A stretch of DNA of 64,000 nucleotides from Cololabis saira (GCF_033807715.1 NC_084599.1:3968625-4032624), one strand, 5' to 3'; positions 13,861 to 27,004 are shown, counted from the first letter of the stretch. The notes: a model not told the origin generated them from the letters alone. Numbers and translations: made by a program.

Positions 13861-14041
13861 TTTCTTTTTTTTTAAACAAAACTTTATTGAAAATATACAA
13901 ACTCAAAGAGGATAATGGACAAATATCAATTTAAATGCAATATGAAAAGAAAGGAAAAAAAGGGGGGATTCTTGTAATACAAAAACCAAAAAAAACAAGG
14001 TGCTCTGAGAATTAAAGGTGCATATGAATAACAAAATAAAT
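13861..14041 (-). other. A/T-rich LINE-3'-UTR-like sequence
   Basis: Starts with a long T run and an AAACTTTATTGAAAA-type segment, as expected of an inverted retroelement 3' end. Shared with 46655-46838. No coding sequence. Confidence 0.4.
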
Positions 14042-14271
14042 TAAAGCTGCAAGCAGCGATGAACAGGCGCTCGCACGTGCAGTTTTCATAAATAAAGGAC
14101 TCAAAACCATGTCCGATGACATCACTCGTGGCTCTTTATGTCAAACCATTCAAAAGTTATGGCAGAAAATAGGAACTATCACATATTGACCAATCAGAAA
14201 AAGGGGCGGGGTTAATTTGCACCAATTACGGTGAAGGAGTCAAAACTGAGTGCGATGACACCACCCACGAT
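14042..14271 (-). mobile_element. Modular hairpin-ended element, left piece (unit A)
   Basis: Starts TAAAGCTGCAAGCAGC after AAT (14039-14041), the terminus and target of the family described at 41814-44080. It is interrupted by the retro-insertion at about 14272-16062 and resumes at 16063-16235. The counterpart in unit B (46838-47290) is uninterrupted. Confidence 0.7.
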
Positions 14272-14756
14272 TTTTTTTTTTTTTTTACCTTGTCTGCACA
14301 CATATTAATGATTGAAACCACGACGGTAGAAACCAAAGGTATATATATGTGCATTATTACTATATTTAATATATATACATATATATACGCATACATACGC
14401 GTACACATACATAAATATACACATACAAACCCAGTGATTTATTTATTTATTTATTTTTTTTTTGGGGGGGGGGTGGGGTGGTGGGGGTGACGACATCCAC
14501 TGCCAATCCAGGAAGCAGGAACACACGGAGACACACGTCAAGCACTGGAAATCTGCAACAAAAAACCACAAACAAAACACGAAACCAGCACGGAGCCGAC
14601 TAAAACATGAACAGCAATCGACCTAAATCTTGAAATCTGATCGCAGTCGGAGCTAAGCTACCGCTACCTAACCCCAAAAACTACAGAGCAAGCATGCAGG
14701 TGAACAAGCCAGTGTGTATGTCTATGTGTGTGTATGCGAGTATGTATATGATCATG

Positions 14757-15069
<313 letters not shown>

Positions 15070-15636
15070 AACCAAACAAAGCTCCACCTGAAGTGTATCT
15101 ATAGTGGGGGAGGGGGGGGGGAGCAACCCCGCCACCCGCGAGACCAAAGGCAGACAAGGAAGAACCTGGAACCCAGGCCACCAGCAACCCCACAGAGGGG
15201 AGAAGTAGGAGGGAGGCAACCCACCGCCGGCTGAGGGGGCCCGCGGGAGGGGGCCCCACGGCGCGGAAAGAAGCACCCAGGGCTCCCGAGGCGGCGGACC
15301 GCGACCCAGGCAATCCCCGGCCACTCGGTCCGGGCCGGACACGTGGCCAGGAGGCCCTCACCCTCCAGGCCAACGACCCCCACCCGGCAGGGGGCCAGCC
15401 TGCCCGGAGAAACAGAGCCGCCCCCGGCCGCCGACGCGGGCAGGTGCACCCGCCCCCACGAAAGTGGCCCTCAAAGTGGCCCCGCCGCAGAGGCAGTGGG
15501 GGGGACCGGAGACGGGCCCGGAGAGAGGGAACCCCCCCAACAGGGAGACACCCGCGCATGCCCGACAACGGAGGGCCCCAGACCCAGGCATCCCATTTAT
15601 TCCTCCATTCACCTATCCGATACCTATACTAATAAT

Positions 15637-15683
15637 AAGATATACTATAATAATAATAATACTAATAATACTACTACTACTAC

Positions 15684-15725
<42 letters not shown>
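15637..15725 (+). repeat. (AAT)n/(ACT)n microsatellite
   Basis: Trinucleotide tract, mostly AAT with an ACT core at 15672-15686. Confidence 0.95.
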
Positions 15726-15726
<1 letters not shown>

Positions 15727-16062
15727 CATCTTTGTATAATATAATATTGATAAATTATTAAGTTTTGTTGTCCTGCCAATGGAGGCTCAAATCCTCCATG
15801 GCAGGACACTTCCACACCGCATTCTCACCGACACAGACACACGATCACGCACCGTTTCCCCCTCTCCGGGGGGGGGGGCAGCACCGCCAGAAGGCACCCC
15901 AGGCTGCCCGGCGAGCCCCACCAGGCCCGGGTATCCCGACCCACCTATCCCAGGCCGGCGCGGGTGATGTGGGACCCCCTCCTAACCCTGGTGTTGAGTG
16001 CATGTGATTATTGCCATAAAAACAGGGAGGGGGAGGGCCAAGTATCGATTTGACACCGAAGT

Positions 16063-16235
16063 TTTGGCAGAAAGTAGGAACTATCAAATATGGACCAGAT
16101 GAAGGGTGGGCGCGCTTTTTGGTGTCTAGCGTCGCCACGGTGATGCTTTTGACTGAGAAAAGTAATGTGCATCGTCGCAGGATGGAGACGCACATTTTGA
16201 TGTATAACACACCTGGGTGCACGTTAATTAATTTT
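16063..16235 (-). mobile_element. Modular element, right piece (unit A)
   Basis: Continues the module containing GCGTCTCCATCCTGCGA-type sequence (inverted here). Its counterpart is 47105-47280. Confidence 0.65.
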
Positions 16236-16352
16236 CTGAGAAAGTCCTGTATTTACAAACCCAGGCATTAACCTGACTTCAGATTAACAGCCGTAAAAAT
16301 GTTAATGATTTGATTTGATTGATTGAAACCTTTATTGTCCCCTCTGGGGAAA

Positions 16353-17130
16353 ATCAATTCAAGTCAATTCAATTTTATTTATATAGCGTCTAAAACAACA
16401 AAAGTTGTCTCCAGACGCTTTCCAGAGACCCAGAACATGAACCCATCACTCTGCAAGAGGATTTTCCTAATTTTTGCAATATTACGGAAATGGAAAAATG
16501 CTATTTTACAAACCTGATTAACATATGGTTTAAACGACAAATCCTAATCGAAAACAACACCAAGGTTTCTCACAGTTGCACTGGAAGCCATCGCAACACC
16601 ATCTAATCCCTTCCTAAGATGCTCTGGACCAAGAATGATAACCTCTGTTTTATCTGAATTTAGAAGCAAGAAATTTCTGGTCATCCTGTCCTTGATGTCC
16701 CCAAGACATGCCTGAAGTTTAACTAACGGTTCTGTTTCATCCGGCTTCATAGACAAATAGAGCTGCGTATCATCAGCATAGCAATGAAAGTGTATGCCGT
16801 GATTCTGGATTATACTTCCCAACGGCTGCATGTATAAACTGAACAAGATTGGCCCTAGCACTGAACCCTGCGGAACACCATAACAGACCCTTGACTGTTC
16901 TGAAGAAACTTCATGTACAGTACATGAACAAACTGGAACCTGTCAGATAGATATGATTTAAACCAACGTAGAGCTGTCCCTTTATCAGTTGCCAAACAGC
17001 TCATGACATTCAAAAGAGGAAGACAAACAGAAAAACAGAGTCGACAATGCAACAATACATATAAACACCCTGCTGGTCCAACAAACACGAAGTGCTGGTA
17101 GTTGTTTGCCAAAGTGCATCATGTGCAGAT
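16353..17130 (-). mobile_element. L2-like LINE fragment (unit A)
   Basis: The minus frames contain [20 protein letters not shown] (RT catalytic YADD box) and [17 protein letters not shown], the same family as 23557-25394. The 3' end has the TTTATTTATATAGCGTCTA tail motif. An internal deletion joins tail to RT at about 16455, and frameshifts occur near 16860 and 16920. Dead copy. Confidence 0.8.
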
Positions 17131-17139
17131 AAAAGTCCA

Positions 17140-17811
17140 AGTCAGTTACCGATCAGCTCCAGCTCCAGGTCTCCCTGTGCCTGCAGGGCCTGGTTGGAGA
17201 GTCGGAGTGCAGCTGGAAAAAAAGACTGTCCAAATCTCTCTGTGCTCTGACGGGGGAGGACAAATCTGTCGCTGAATTTGCTCCTCATCCCCGTCAGCTC
17301 CATGTGCAGTGGATGGGAGGGATTGGCCAACATGGCCGCCAGTTTTTTCCCCATCCTCGGTTCAGCCAGCACCTCCAGGCTGTCCAACCCAGTCCCCACC
17401 ACCGAGCTGGTCTTCTTCACCAGCTTGTTCAGCCTGGTAACGTCCCTGGCACAGATGTTTCCTCCCCAACAGGCCACGGCGAAGAACAGGACACTGGAGA
17501 CACTGACTGGTAGAACATTCTCAGTAGCTTGTTACAAACTCTAAACCACCTCAGCCTTCTCAGGAAAAAATCCTGCTCTGCCCCTTCCTGATAAAAGCCT
17601 CGGTGTTGCCGGTCCAGTCCAGTTTGTTGTTAATGTGTCCCCCCAGGTACCTGTAGGAGTCCACTCTTCCAACTTCCACTCCCTTGATGGTAATGGGGGC
17701 TGAGGTCCCTCTCTTCCTTAAAGCTTTTTTTTTTTTACATGGAGGGACTTGCTTAAATAAAAACTGATATTTTATTTGTGTTTGACACAAAACTGAAGTA
17801 TGGTATTTCAT
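17140..17811 (-). mobile_element. Second non-LTR LINE, RT C-terminal fragment (unit A)
   Basis: The minus frames include RVDSYRYLGGHINNKLDW and CWGGNICARD...LNKLVKKTSSVVG, which are typical of a common fish LINE RT C-terminus. Frameshifts separate the two. The counterpart in unit B (48660-49170 and 50669-50830) is split by a Harbinger element. Confidence 0.7.
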
Positions 17812-18880
17812 ATTAGATAATGATCACAAATATTTTGCACTTGTCTTTATTTATGGACTTCCAAACAAGATGAAATATGTGCCGTAGTTTAAAACGTATT
17901 AAGGTGGTGCCAAGAAATCATCCGCCCTCTCCTAAAGATGAAGAAAGGGGACTGGAGTTGGGTCATGTCGACACTGGGTCAACATGTATGATTTCTCTGG
18001 CTCTGATATTTCAGTGTGTTACGGTAATCAAAATGTTTCTTATGGAGGTTGTTTGGTTTGGCTTAGATTTATTTCATATTTAAGGTGATGTTATGAAACA
18101 TAACTGACTATTACAGACGGGGGGAGATAAGGGGTAAGGGACATTAAATACTTGCTGTCCTACAGGCCAGACTGCTTCAACTGTCTTGAGACGCTTTTCC
18201 AGAAAACAATGTGCACATCTTCTGTTCGTGGCCCAGTGAAGGCCGATGACACAAACTCATGCATATTGTTTGTCTGAAGTCCACTGGTGGTGTCCAAGCC
18301 TCTGATACACACTTGGACAATAAGTGGACTTTTAATAAACGACCATTTACCAGTCTTCAGTGTCCGATGGTAGTCGGAAGTCTATTAGGACGACAAAAGA
18401 TAATCAAATGCCTTTAAAACGATTAAGTGATGCATAACTGGGATGATGATATATAGATGTCACATCTAAAGAATTTATATTAAAAAAAAACTGTCTTCTA
18501 AAATAAATGGCTAAGAAACGGAAAAGCGGTTATATATGGATTATAAAGGTGTTCGCAAAATAAAGTACGCTAAAGAATTTATAAAGAAAAGAACTAAAGT
18601 GGCAGAAAGTAAATAAAATAATAGAAATGAGCTAACAATTATTCTAAGAGTCAAGACAGAATATCATCATGGGATATTGGATAAGAATTAAACTGTTAGA
18701 GATGGAAACTACTCAATTCTGTCATTTTTAAACATCTTGCCAGTTAAGCTTCCCAAAATGTTTAATTGTGAATGATAAAGATTATAAAATGATTTTGATG
18801 GCTAATCCTTATAGCGTTTGTTGTTTTTTGTGAATATAAGACAAGAACCGGCAGAAAGCAAAGCAATTCCTGGATAGCAA
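17812..18880. other. AT-rich block without gene (counterpart 51332-52440)
   Basis: No supported coding sequence. Probably decayed 5' parts of the LINE at 18880-19376. Confidence 0.35.
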
Positions 18881-19376
18881 ATCACTCCGCATTCTGTTCT
18901 GTTCCCTGATTTTGCCTTATTTAAGTTACTGTTTAGAGGTTTGGGGAATAATGTATAAAAGTTCACTGCAACCACTATTCATACTGCAGAAAAGAGCCAT
19001 AAGGATAATTCATAATGCTGGTTTTCGAGAACACACCAATTTATTATTCTTCAATTCTAAAATAATCACATTTTTTGACATAGTAGAATTCCAAACAGCA
19101 CAATTCATGTATAAAGCTAGGAACAACTTATTACCATCTCACTTACAGGAAATGTTTTATGAAAGAGAGGGGAGGTTTAATTTAAGGGGGACTCTAAATT
19201 TTAAGACTCGTCGAACACGAACAACAATGAAAAGATTTTCTATATCAGTCAGTGGAGTTAAACTATGGAACAGAATGGAGTCAGAATTAAAACAATGTCC
19301 AAACATTAACCAGTTTAAAAACAAATATAAAAACATGATTTTCACAACAAGGTACAAAGAGGAAGGGGTTTAGCGG
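18880..19376 (+). mobile_element. Third LINE, RT C-terminal fragment (unit A)
   Basis: The open plus frame (153 codons, 18912-19373) reads through YCLEVWGIMY, LQKRAIRIIHNAGF, FQTAQFMYKARNNLLP and SGVKLWNRMESELKQCP to a stop. This is a non-LTR RT C-terminal region. 5' truncated. The copy at 52440-52930 has a disrupted start. Confidence 0.75.
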
Positions 19377-19439
19377 CTTGAGGGGCCTGATATAACACTA
19401 TTGGTGAACGGGTAGATTTGTGTATATTTATATATGCAT

Positions 19440-19724
<285 letters not shown>

Positions 19725-19988
19725 AGGTAAGTGTGTGAGTATAATTATAATATAGTTAGTTATTATAAATACGTGTTAATAAATGATTAGTAAATGGGAG
19801 TAGAATTAAATAAGTTTACACTTCTTCCTACTCATTTTTGCACATGTAAATTAAGATATTAAATATTAAAGTATGCAATTATTTGTGATTCAGGTGTTCT
19901 GATGGGAACAGAGACAGACATGTACAGACTCAACTATCTGTCCAACAGAGACAGTTTCTCTGACAGGAGGAGACGCTTGAGACTGAAC
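19725..19988. other. 3' flank of NLR-A
   Basis: Presumed 3' UTR of the minus-strand NLR. No polyadenylation signal could be assigned reliably. An AATAAA-like ATTTAATA occurs, but nothing fixes the end. Confidence 0.35.
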
Positions 19989-20533
19989 TCAACACAGAGA
20001 CACTGAAGAACCAGAACCAGAACCGGGCCAGAACCTGAACCCAGGACAGAGAAGTTCAGTGAATGTGGTGTTGAAGGTGTGGAGGTGGATCAGTCTGTCA
20101 GAGGAGACGCTGTAGAAGGACAGAGTTCCAGCAGGAACGTCCACGTACACTGCTACTCTGTCAGAGACTGAGGAAGAGGAGGAGGAGGAGGAAGACGTTA
20201 CTCTGTTATTGTGATAGACACGGTACCCACCACCATCAGAACAGAACAGACTCCAGGAATGATCGTTCCATCCAAACACACAGTCATTAGAGGGTCCTTT
20301 CCTTCTGATGCTTCTGTAACTCACTGATACAGAAACATCTCCTCTCCTCTGGACCTCCCAGTAACAGCGACCCGTCAGAACTTCTCTACACAGCAGTTGA
20401 GGACAGGGATCAAACCTGTCTGGATGATCAGGATATGACTGATCCTCCCACACAAACATCATCTTCCTGTTGTTGTCAGACAGTTGGATGTTGTTGTGGA
20501 CTGTGTTTGTGTCGATGGTAAGTTGACAGGAAT
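19989..20533 (-). CDS. NLR-A exon 10: PRY-SPRY (B30.2) domain and stop
   Basis: Acceptor TCCATCAG, phase 1, stop TGA at 19989-19991. It begins SCQLTIDTNTVHNNIQLSDN (PRY) and continues with LTGRCYWEVQ, the SWSLFCSDGG region and AVYVDVPAGTLSFYSVSSD (SPRY). A run of nine Ser residues is a short coding microsatellite, six residues in unit B. B30.2 domains usually mediate protein or ligand binding. Confidence 0.9.
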
Positions 20534-20663
20534 CTGATGGAGAGAACAAACAACCCAGCTGCAGTTATTATTGATCTGTCATTGATCATTGATGGACTCA
20601 TGAATGAGTGATGTGTCAGTGTGAAGATGGTTGAATGTGTGAATGAAATAAAAACCCACTTAC

Positions 20664-20710
20664 ACTTCCACGGACCTGGTGTCAGAAATTGTTGTCCAGC
20701 AGGCTCCACC
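20664..20710 (-). CDS. NLR-A exon 9: linker to B30.2
   Basis: 47 bp, acceptor TCCTTTCAG, donor GTAAGT, phase 2 to 1. Encodes VEPAGQQFLTPGPWK, the short segment normally joining LRR to PRY-SPRY. Joined to exon 10 it gives KYSCQLTIDTNT. Confidence 0.85.
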
Positions 20711-21323
20711 CTGAAAGGAGGAGGAGGAGGGGGGTCAGACCAGCACAGTCTCTCTCAGCAAACATGGACATTACATGGCTCTCACACTCTGATGAAGGAA
20801 CAGTCCAACACTTGGACAGATGCACTTGAATGCAGCATCTCTGAAGTCTGTCCTGTGGTCGTCACCTTCCAGCACAGTTTCAACACATTCTTCTCATCTG
20901 ATTTCATCTTTGCTGAATCAGCAGCAGGAGGAGACCGTGTCATGGATGAGTGAAGGTGCAGCTGTTATTGTGCTGTGATGGGCCTGAAAACCACACTGCT
21001 GTGGTTCTGGGATGTTTACTGGGTCAAGAACGGCTCAGAGTTGTGAACTGCATCTATCAGCTCTGCTGCAGCACCAGATGAGCTGCAGCAGCTCCATCTG
21101 CTGAAAGATTTCTGCTCAAAGTGTCATGGAAAACATTCAGACATGATATGGTTTGTAACAAAAGGCCAACAGCTGGAAGGAACAGGATGGAAGAGGGGTG
21201 TATAAAACATGTAAATGCAGATGAGCTGCGGCAGCTCCATCTGCTCAAAGCCAGAGAGCCACAAAGATGATGTCCACAACACCATGAAGAGTCCAGCACA
21301 CTGATGTCCTTCTGTGTTTATAC
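20711..21323. other. NLR-A intron 8
   Basis: No gene. It contains two near-copies of a segment with GAGCTGC(A/G)GCAGCTCCATCTGCT (21078 and 21222). In unit B the corresponding place holds an L2 LINE with TGAT tail. Confidence 0.5.
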
Positions 21324-21494
21324 CTGAGAGTGTCCAGTCTCCAGCGGGGATCCTCCAGTCTAGACAGAAGCTTCCCTGCTGACTCTCCTGGATGGTTGTA
21401 GCTCAGGTCCAGCTCTCTCAGGTGGGAGGGGTTGGAGCTCAGAGCTGAGACCAGAGAAGCACAGCCTTCCTCTGAGATCAGACAGCCTGACAGC
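21324..21494 (-). CDS. NLR-A exon 8: LRR unit
   Basis: 171 bp, phase 2/2, acceptor TGTCTGCAG, donor GTATAA. Encodes LSGCLISEEGCASLVSAL and HLRELDLSYNHPGESAGKLL. One codon shorter than its unit B counterpart. Confidence 0.9.
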
Positions 21495-22551
21495 CTGCAG
21501 ACACACAACACAACACACATGCAGAGACTCTGAGAGAACTGCTCTGAGACTAAAGCCGACTCTGTCCTCGTGTTCACCTGATGATGTCGCTGAAGGAAAA
21601 GTCAGAGGATCAGCAGAAACACTGGAATTCACTCTGAATCCAACAAATGTTGCTGAGACGTTTCAGACTGAACTAAACCTGTGGATGAACATCAACATCC
21701 AAAGAGTCCCACTGCTGCTGAGGCCGACAGCATCCAGATGTGGAGAGAGACGTGTGAAGAGCATCATGTGACCTGAACATGTGACATCACATTCCATGAC
21801 TGACGTGTCTGTCCTCAACACTTCAGTGAGTTTTACAACCAGATAAGTCAGCTGTGTTTAAAGATCACTTTAATGAGCTTCATTTGAGCTGAATTTGAGC
21901 TTTTCTCAACCAAACAGCGTTCGTGTTTCCAGGGACGTCGTTTGGTCTGAAATGTTCTGAAGTCTCCAGAAACAATCTGCTGGTTTTTATTCAAGGTCAG
22001 ATGATCAGAAATGGATCAATGACAGAATATTGATCAGTCCAGCACCTTGTGGACATCCAGACAAAGACTAAGTCGAGGTTAGAAGAACAGACACTTCTGC
22101 TGCTGAGGTCGTCACCATTTGACAGTTATTGGTGCTCCAGTTTGATCATTTTATGGAAACGAATTCAATATTAAATAGGAAACATTTCAAAGTGTGACGT
22201 AAACATCTTATTTGAGAACTTTAATTGATAAAGAAGAGATCAGATTAGAGAGTGGAGCTTAAAGATTGTTCACATGTGGAAAAACTTGTTGATACTCTTC
22301 AATTAAAGGAAGAAAAAAACACCCCAGATGCCTGAAATAACCTGAAGCTGACTAAACTCCAAACAGACGTTTATGTGGACTTGGTGGAGCTCTTCTCCTC
22401 AATCATCATCCTCAAACAGTTCTGACCGATCTGTCTGTAGCGCTTCAACCCGATGTGGACCCAGTTAGAGTTATTAAAACTCTCATCAACAATCATTCAA
22501 TATCAACAACAGTTCTAACGTTCCACAGTTGACCACTTGGTGGATTCTGAC
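21495..22551. other. NLR-A intron 7
   Basis: No gene or element recognised. Nearly identical to 57235-58137 of unit B except for the insertion at 55753-57228 there. Confidence 0.5.
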
Positions 22552-22725
22552 CTGAGAGACTCCAGGTGACAGTGTGGACTCTCCAGTCCAGGACACAGCT
22601 TCTTCAGTCCTGAATCCTGCAGGTCATTGTTACTCAGGTCCAGTTCTGTCAGACTGGAGGACTGAGAGCTGAGAACTGAGGACAGATCTGCACAGATGTT
22701 CCCTGAGAGGTTACAACCACTCAAC
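22552..22725 (-). CDS. NLR-A exon 7: LRR unit
   Basis: 174 bp, phase 2/2, acceptor CTCCTCAG, donor GTCAGA. Encodes [18 protein letters not shown] and [20 protein letters not shown], a ribonuclease-inhibitor-type LRR of 58 residues, the standard exon unit of this family. Confidence 0.9.
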
Positions 22726-23035
22726 CTGAGGAGGAGATTCAAGAGAGATCATCATGTAATTTAAACATTGATTATTTAATTCAACAAATGAATGAATCAT
22801 AGAATTTAAATGAATACTGATCAATTCAACTATTAATCAATAAGTGTTGCTGCACTACAGTCTTGATCAAAGCTGCATTTCTCTTCTCTGCATGTAAAGT
22901 TTCCTGAGATGAATCATTGAGGAGAACTGGTCCCACATGAACCTGAACTAAGTTGAACAGTGAATTTAACTGGTTTCCTCCAAGAACACAACATGTGATT
23001 GTAACTAAAACAGGTGTGTCCGTGTTTGTCCTTAC
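22726..23035. other. NLR-A intron 6
   Basis: About 310 bp, no element. In unit B the same intron holds two modular elements (58336-60791). Confidence 0.5.
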
Positions 23036-23556
23036 ACAGCTTTCTTGGAGGCTTTGACCACCGGCAGCAGCCTCCGTAGAACCTCCTCTGAAGCTGAGTA
23101 TTTCTGCAGGTCAAACACCTCCAGATCTCCTGATGACAGTAAGATGAAGACCAGAGCCGACCACTGAGCAGGAGACAGTTCATCTGTGGAGAGACGTCCA
23201 AACCTCAGGGACCGTTGGACCTCCTCCACCAGAGAACCAGCGTCCAGTTCATTCAGACAGTGGAACAGGTTGATGCTTCTCTCTGCAGACAGATCCTTAC
23301 TGATCTTCTTCTTGATGTATTTAACTGTTTCCTGATTGTTCTGTGATCTTCTTTGTTTTGGTTCCAACAGACCTCGTAGGAGAGTCTGATTGGTCTCCAG
23401 TTTGAAACCCAGGAGGAAGCGGAGGAACAAGTCCAGGTGTCCGTTTGGACTCTGTAAGGCCTTGTCTACAGCTGTCTGATAGAGGTGAGTGTGTGCTCTG
23501 GTTTTAAACCACCTGGAGGTGTTTCTTTGTTCCTCCAGCAGGTTGACTCCAGACTT
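23036..23556 (-). CDS. NLR-A exon 6, 3' part after the LINE
   Basis: Open to the donor GTAAGG at 23035. It encodes NLLEEQRNTSRWFKTRAHTH through LHCLNELDAGSLVEEVQRSL and LLPVVKASKKAV (HD2/pre-LRR region), leaving two bases. It is still in the same register as the 5' part because insertion plus duplication is 1842 bp (614 codons), although stops lie in between. Confidence 0.9.
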
Positions 23557-25394
23557 CAATTTCAATTTTCAATTTCAATTTTATTTATATAGCGTCTAAT
23601 ACAACAGAGTTGTCTCTAGACGCTTTACAGAGACCCATACCCAGAACATGACCCCCGAGCAGTTATTACATAAACAATGGCAGGTAAAAACTCCCCTAGT
23701 GGGAGAAAAACCTTAAGCCAAACAGTGGCAAGGAAAAACTCCCCTTTAGGAGGGAAGAAACCTTGAGCAGGACCAGGCTCATCAGGGGGGACCCTCCTGC
23801 CGAGGGCCAGACTGGTGGGTCAGGGACGGCAACAGCACAGCAGGCAGGTGGAAGCAGCAACGGGATGACCGGGGGTGGGGACCGCAGGCCAGCACACAGC
23901 TCCCGAAGCTCCGGCCCAATCAGCAAGTCCCAGGTTGGGGTGCAGGGTCAGGAAAAGACTTGTGCTCCGTAATGCAAGCTACAAGCCACCCATGGCCACC
24001 TGCAGGACAAAAGAGAGAAAAGGGAGGAGAAGGGGGGGGCAGCAACGGGATGACCAGGGGTGGGGACCGCAGGCCAGCACGCAGCTCCCGAAGCTCCGGC
24101 CCAATCAGCAAGTCCCAGGTTGGGGTGCAGGGTCGGGGAAAGACTTGTGCTCCGTAATGCAAGCTACAAGCCACCCACGACCACCTGCAGGTTCCGGTGT
24201 CCGGCAAAGGATGCTGCAACATGGACAAAAGAGAGAAAAGGGAGGAGAAGGGGGGGCCAGCACAAGAAACCACAGGAGCGACTCTGACACACTAAAGTTT
24301 ACACTACCTAGAGATTTACCAACACCAGCTAGAGGTTTACTTAACACTAACTATAGGCTTTACTAAACAGAAATGTTTTAAGTTTAGTTTTAAAGGTGGA
24401 GGTGGTGTCAGCCCCCTTAACCCAGATTGGAAGTTGGTTCCATAGTAGTGGCGCCTGATAGCAGAACGCCCGCCCTCCAAATCTACATTTAGATACTCTA
24501 GGAACTACAAGTAAACCTGCACTCTGAGAACGGAGAGCTCTGACAGGAACATAAGGCACTATCAGGTCTTGCAAATAATGCGGAGCTAAGCCGTTTTGGG
24601 CTTTATACGCAAGTAATAAAATTTTAAATTGGATTCTGAATTTTACGGGTAACCAATGGAGCGACGCTAATACTGGAGAGACGTGGTCTCTCCTGCTAAT
24701 TCCTGTCAGTACTCGTGCTGCTGCATTTTGGATCAGCTGGAGCCTATTCAGCAAATTACTTGGACATCCTGCTAACAACACATTACAGTAATCTAGTCTA
24801 GAAGATACAAACGCATGAACTAGTTTTTCTGCATCACTCTGTGAGAGGATTTTCCTAATCTTTGCAATATTACGGAGATGGAAAAAGGCTATTTTACAAA
24901 CCTGATTGACATATGGTTTAAACGACAAATCCTGATCGAAAATAACACCAAGATTTCTCACAGTTGCACTGGAAGCCATCGCAACACCATCTAATCCCTT
25001 CCTAAGATGCTCTGGACCAAGAATGATAACCTCTGTTTTATCTGAATTTAGAAGCAGGAAATTTCTGGACATCCAGTCCTTGATGTCCCTAAGACATGCC
25101 TGAAGTTTAACTAACGGTTCTGTTTCATCCGGCTTCATAGACAAATAGAGCTGCGTATCATCAGCATAACAATGAAAGTGTATGCCGTGGTTCTGGATTA
25201 TACTTCCCAACGGCTGCATGTATAAACTGAACAAGATTGGCCCTAGCACTGAACCCTGCGGAACACCATAACAGACCCTTGACTGTTCTGAAGAAACCTC
25301 ATGTACATGAACAAACTGGAACCTGTCAGATAGGTATGATTTAAACCAACATAGAGCTGTCCCTTTAATCCCAACAACATGCTCTAACCTGTGC
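23557..25394 (-). mobile_element. L2-like LINE inserted in NLR-A exon 6
   Basis: Comparison with unit B (61610-61625) shows a clean 1838-bp insertion with ACTT at both edges (23553-23556 and 25395-25398). A frame of 349 codons (24347-25396) carries [21 protein letters not shown] and SSRLDYCNVLLAG, ending in KTFLFSKAYS and a stop. It is 5' truncated (no endonuclease). The 3' UTR includes two tandem copies of a segment of about 180 bp (about 23850-24180) and ends in the TTTATTTATATAGCGTCTA tail. It has the same orientation as the NLR. The intact RT C-terminus suggests a recent insertion. Confidence 0.9.
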
Positions 25395-26657
25395 ACTTGA
25401 TGAAGGTCTGATGGACATGAAGAGCAGCCAGAAACTCCTGAACACTCAGATGGATGAAGCAGAAGACCTGGTCCTGGTACAGGCTGCTCTCCTCTCTAAA
25501 GATCTGTGTGAACACTCCTGAGTACACTGAAGCCTCTCTGACATCGATGCCACACTCTCTCAGGTCTGCTTCATAGAAGATCAGGTTTCCTTTCTGCAGC
25601 TGCTCAAAAGCCAGTTTTCCCAGAGACTCCACCATCTTCCTGCTCTCTGGACTCCAGTGTGGATCCGTCTCAGCTCCTCCGTCATACTTGACCTTCTTCA
25701 GTTTGGCCTGGACCACCAGGAAGTGGATGTACATCTCAGTCAGGGTCTTGGGCAGCTCCCCTTCCTTTCTGGTTTCCAGGACGTTCTCCAGGACCGTAGC
25801 AGTGATCCAGCAGAACACTGGGATGTGGCACATGATGTGGAGGCTCTGTGATGTCTTGATGTGGGAGATGATCCTGCTGGTCTGCTCGTCTTCTCTGAAC
25901 CTCTTCCTGAAGTAGTCCTCCTTCTGTGGGTCAGTGAACCCTCTGACCTCCGTCACCATGGAGACACACTCAGGAGGGATCTGATTGGCTGCTGCAGGTC
26001 TTGTGGTGATCCAGAGATGAGCAGAAGGAAGCAGGTTCCCCCTGATGAGGTTTGTCAGCAGCACATCCACTGAGGTGGACTCTGTAACATCTGTCAGGAC
26101 CTCATTGTTGTGGAAGTCCAGAGGAAGTCGACTCTCATCCAGACCGTCAAAGATGAACACGACCTGGAACTCAAAGCTGCAGATTTCTCTGGTTTCAGTG
26201 AAGAAGTGATGAACTAGTTCCACCAAGCTGAACTTTCTATCTTTCAGCACATTCAGCTCTCTGAAGGTGAATGGAAGCAGGAACTGGATGTCCTGGTTGG
26301 TTCTGCCTTCAGCCCAGTCCAGAGTGAACTTCTGTGTTAGGACTGTTTTCCCGATGCCGGCCACTCCCTTCGTCATCACTGTTCTGATTGGTTCATCTCT
26401 TCCAGGTGGGGGTTTAAATATGTCTTCCTGTCTGATGGTTGTTTCTGCTCTGTCTGGTTTCCTGGATGCTGCTTCAAACTGCCTGACTTCATGTTCATCG
26501 TTGACGTCTCCAGTCCCTCCCTCTGTGATGTAGAGCTCTGTGTAGATCTGCTTCAGAAGGGTTGGGTTTCCTGCTTTAACAATCCCCTCAAACACACACT
26601 GGGACTTCTTCTTCAGCTTAGACTTCAGACGCTTTTTACAAACTGGAGCAGAAATAT
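25395..26657 (-). CDS. NLR-A exon 6, 5' part: FISNA and NACHT up to the LINE insertion
   Basis: Acceptor TGTATTCAG, entering with two bases of an Asp/Asn codon. FISNA is recognised by [20 protein letters not shown] and LYITEGG. The Walker A motif GVAGIGKT is at 26344-26367, Walker B FIFDGLDE at 26134-26157, and the sensor-like TTRPAA near 26005. The winged-helix/HD2 part ends with [17 protein letters not shown]. The frame then enters LINE sequence and stops at 25384. This is the ATP-binding, oligomerising core of NLRs. Confidence 0.9.
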
Positions 26658-27004
26658 CTGAATACACATGGAAAAAAAACAACATTTAGTGTTTTATAAA
26701 GTTCAACTTAATTCTCCTAAAGAATCAGCATGTGAACCGACACTGATCGACTCTCAACGTTACGATGAGCTGTCCAATACTGAGTAGAATCACTTTAACC
26801 ACCAAAACATTCAGGACGTGGAAGTGACAAGAACATCTGGGGTCCTGGAGTTTCTAGTACCAGGATGTTAGCAGTACAGCCCTGGTGGGTTGTTGGTTTG
26901 TGGGTTGTTGTGTTCTTGTTATTATTGTGGTGTCTGTGATGTGGATTTTCCAGGTTTAGGATTGGAAAACACCAGAAGATTATCTGATCAAATAACCTGT
27001 AGAA
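26658..27004. other. NLR-A intron 5, proximal part
   Basis: No element. Matches 62822-63166 of unit B up to the motif GTAGAA, where both copies run into different LINE tails. Confidence 0.5.
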
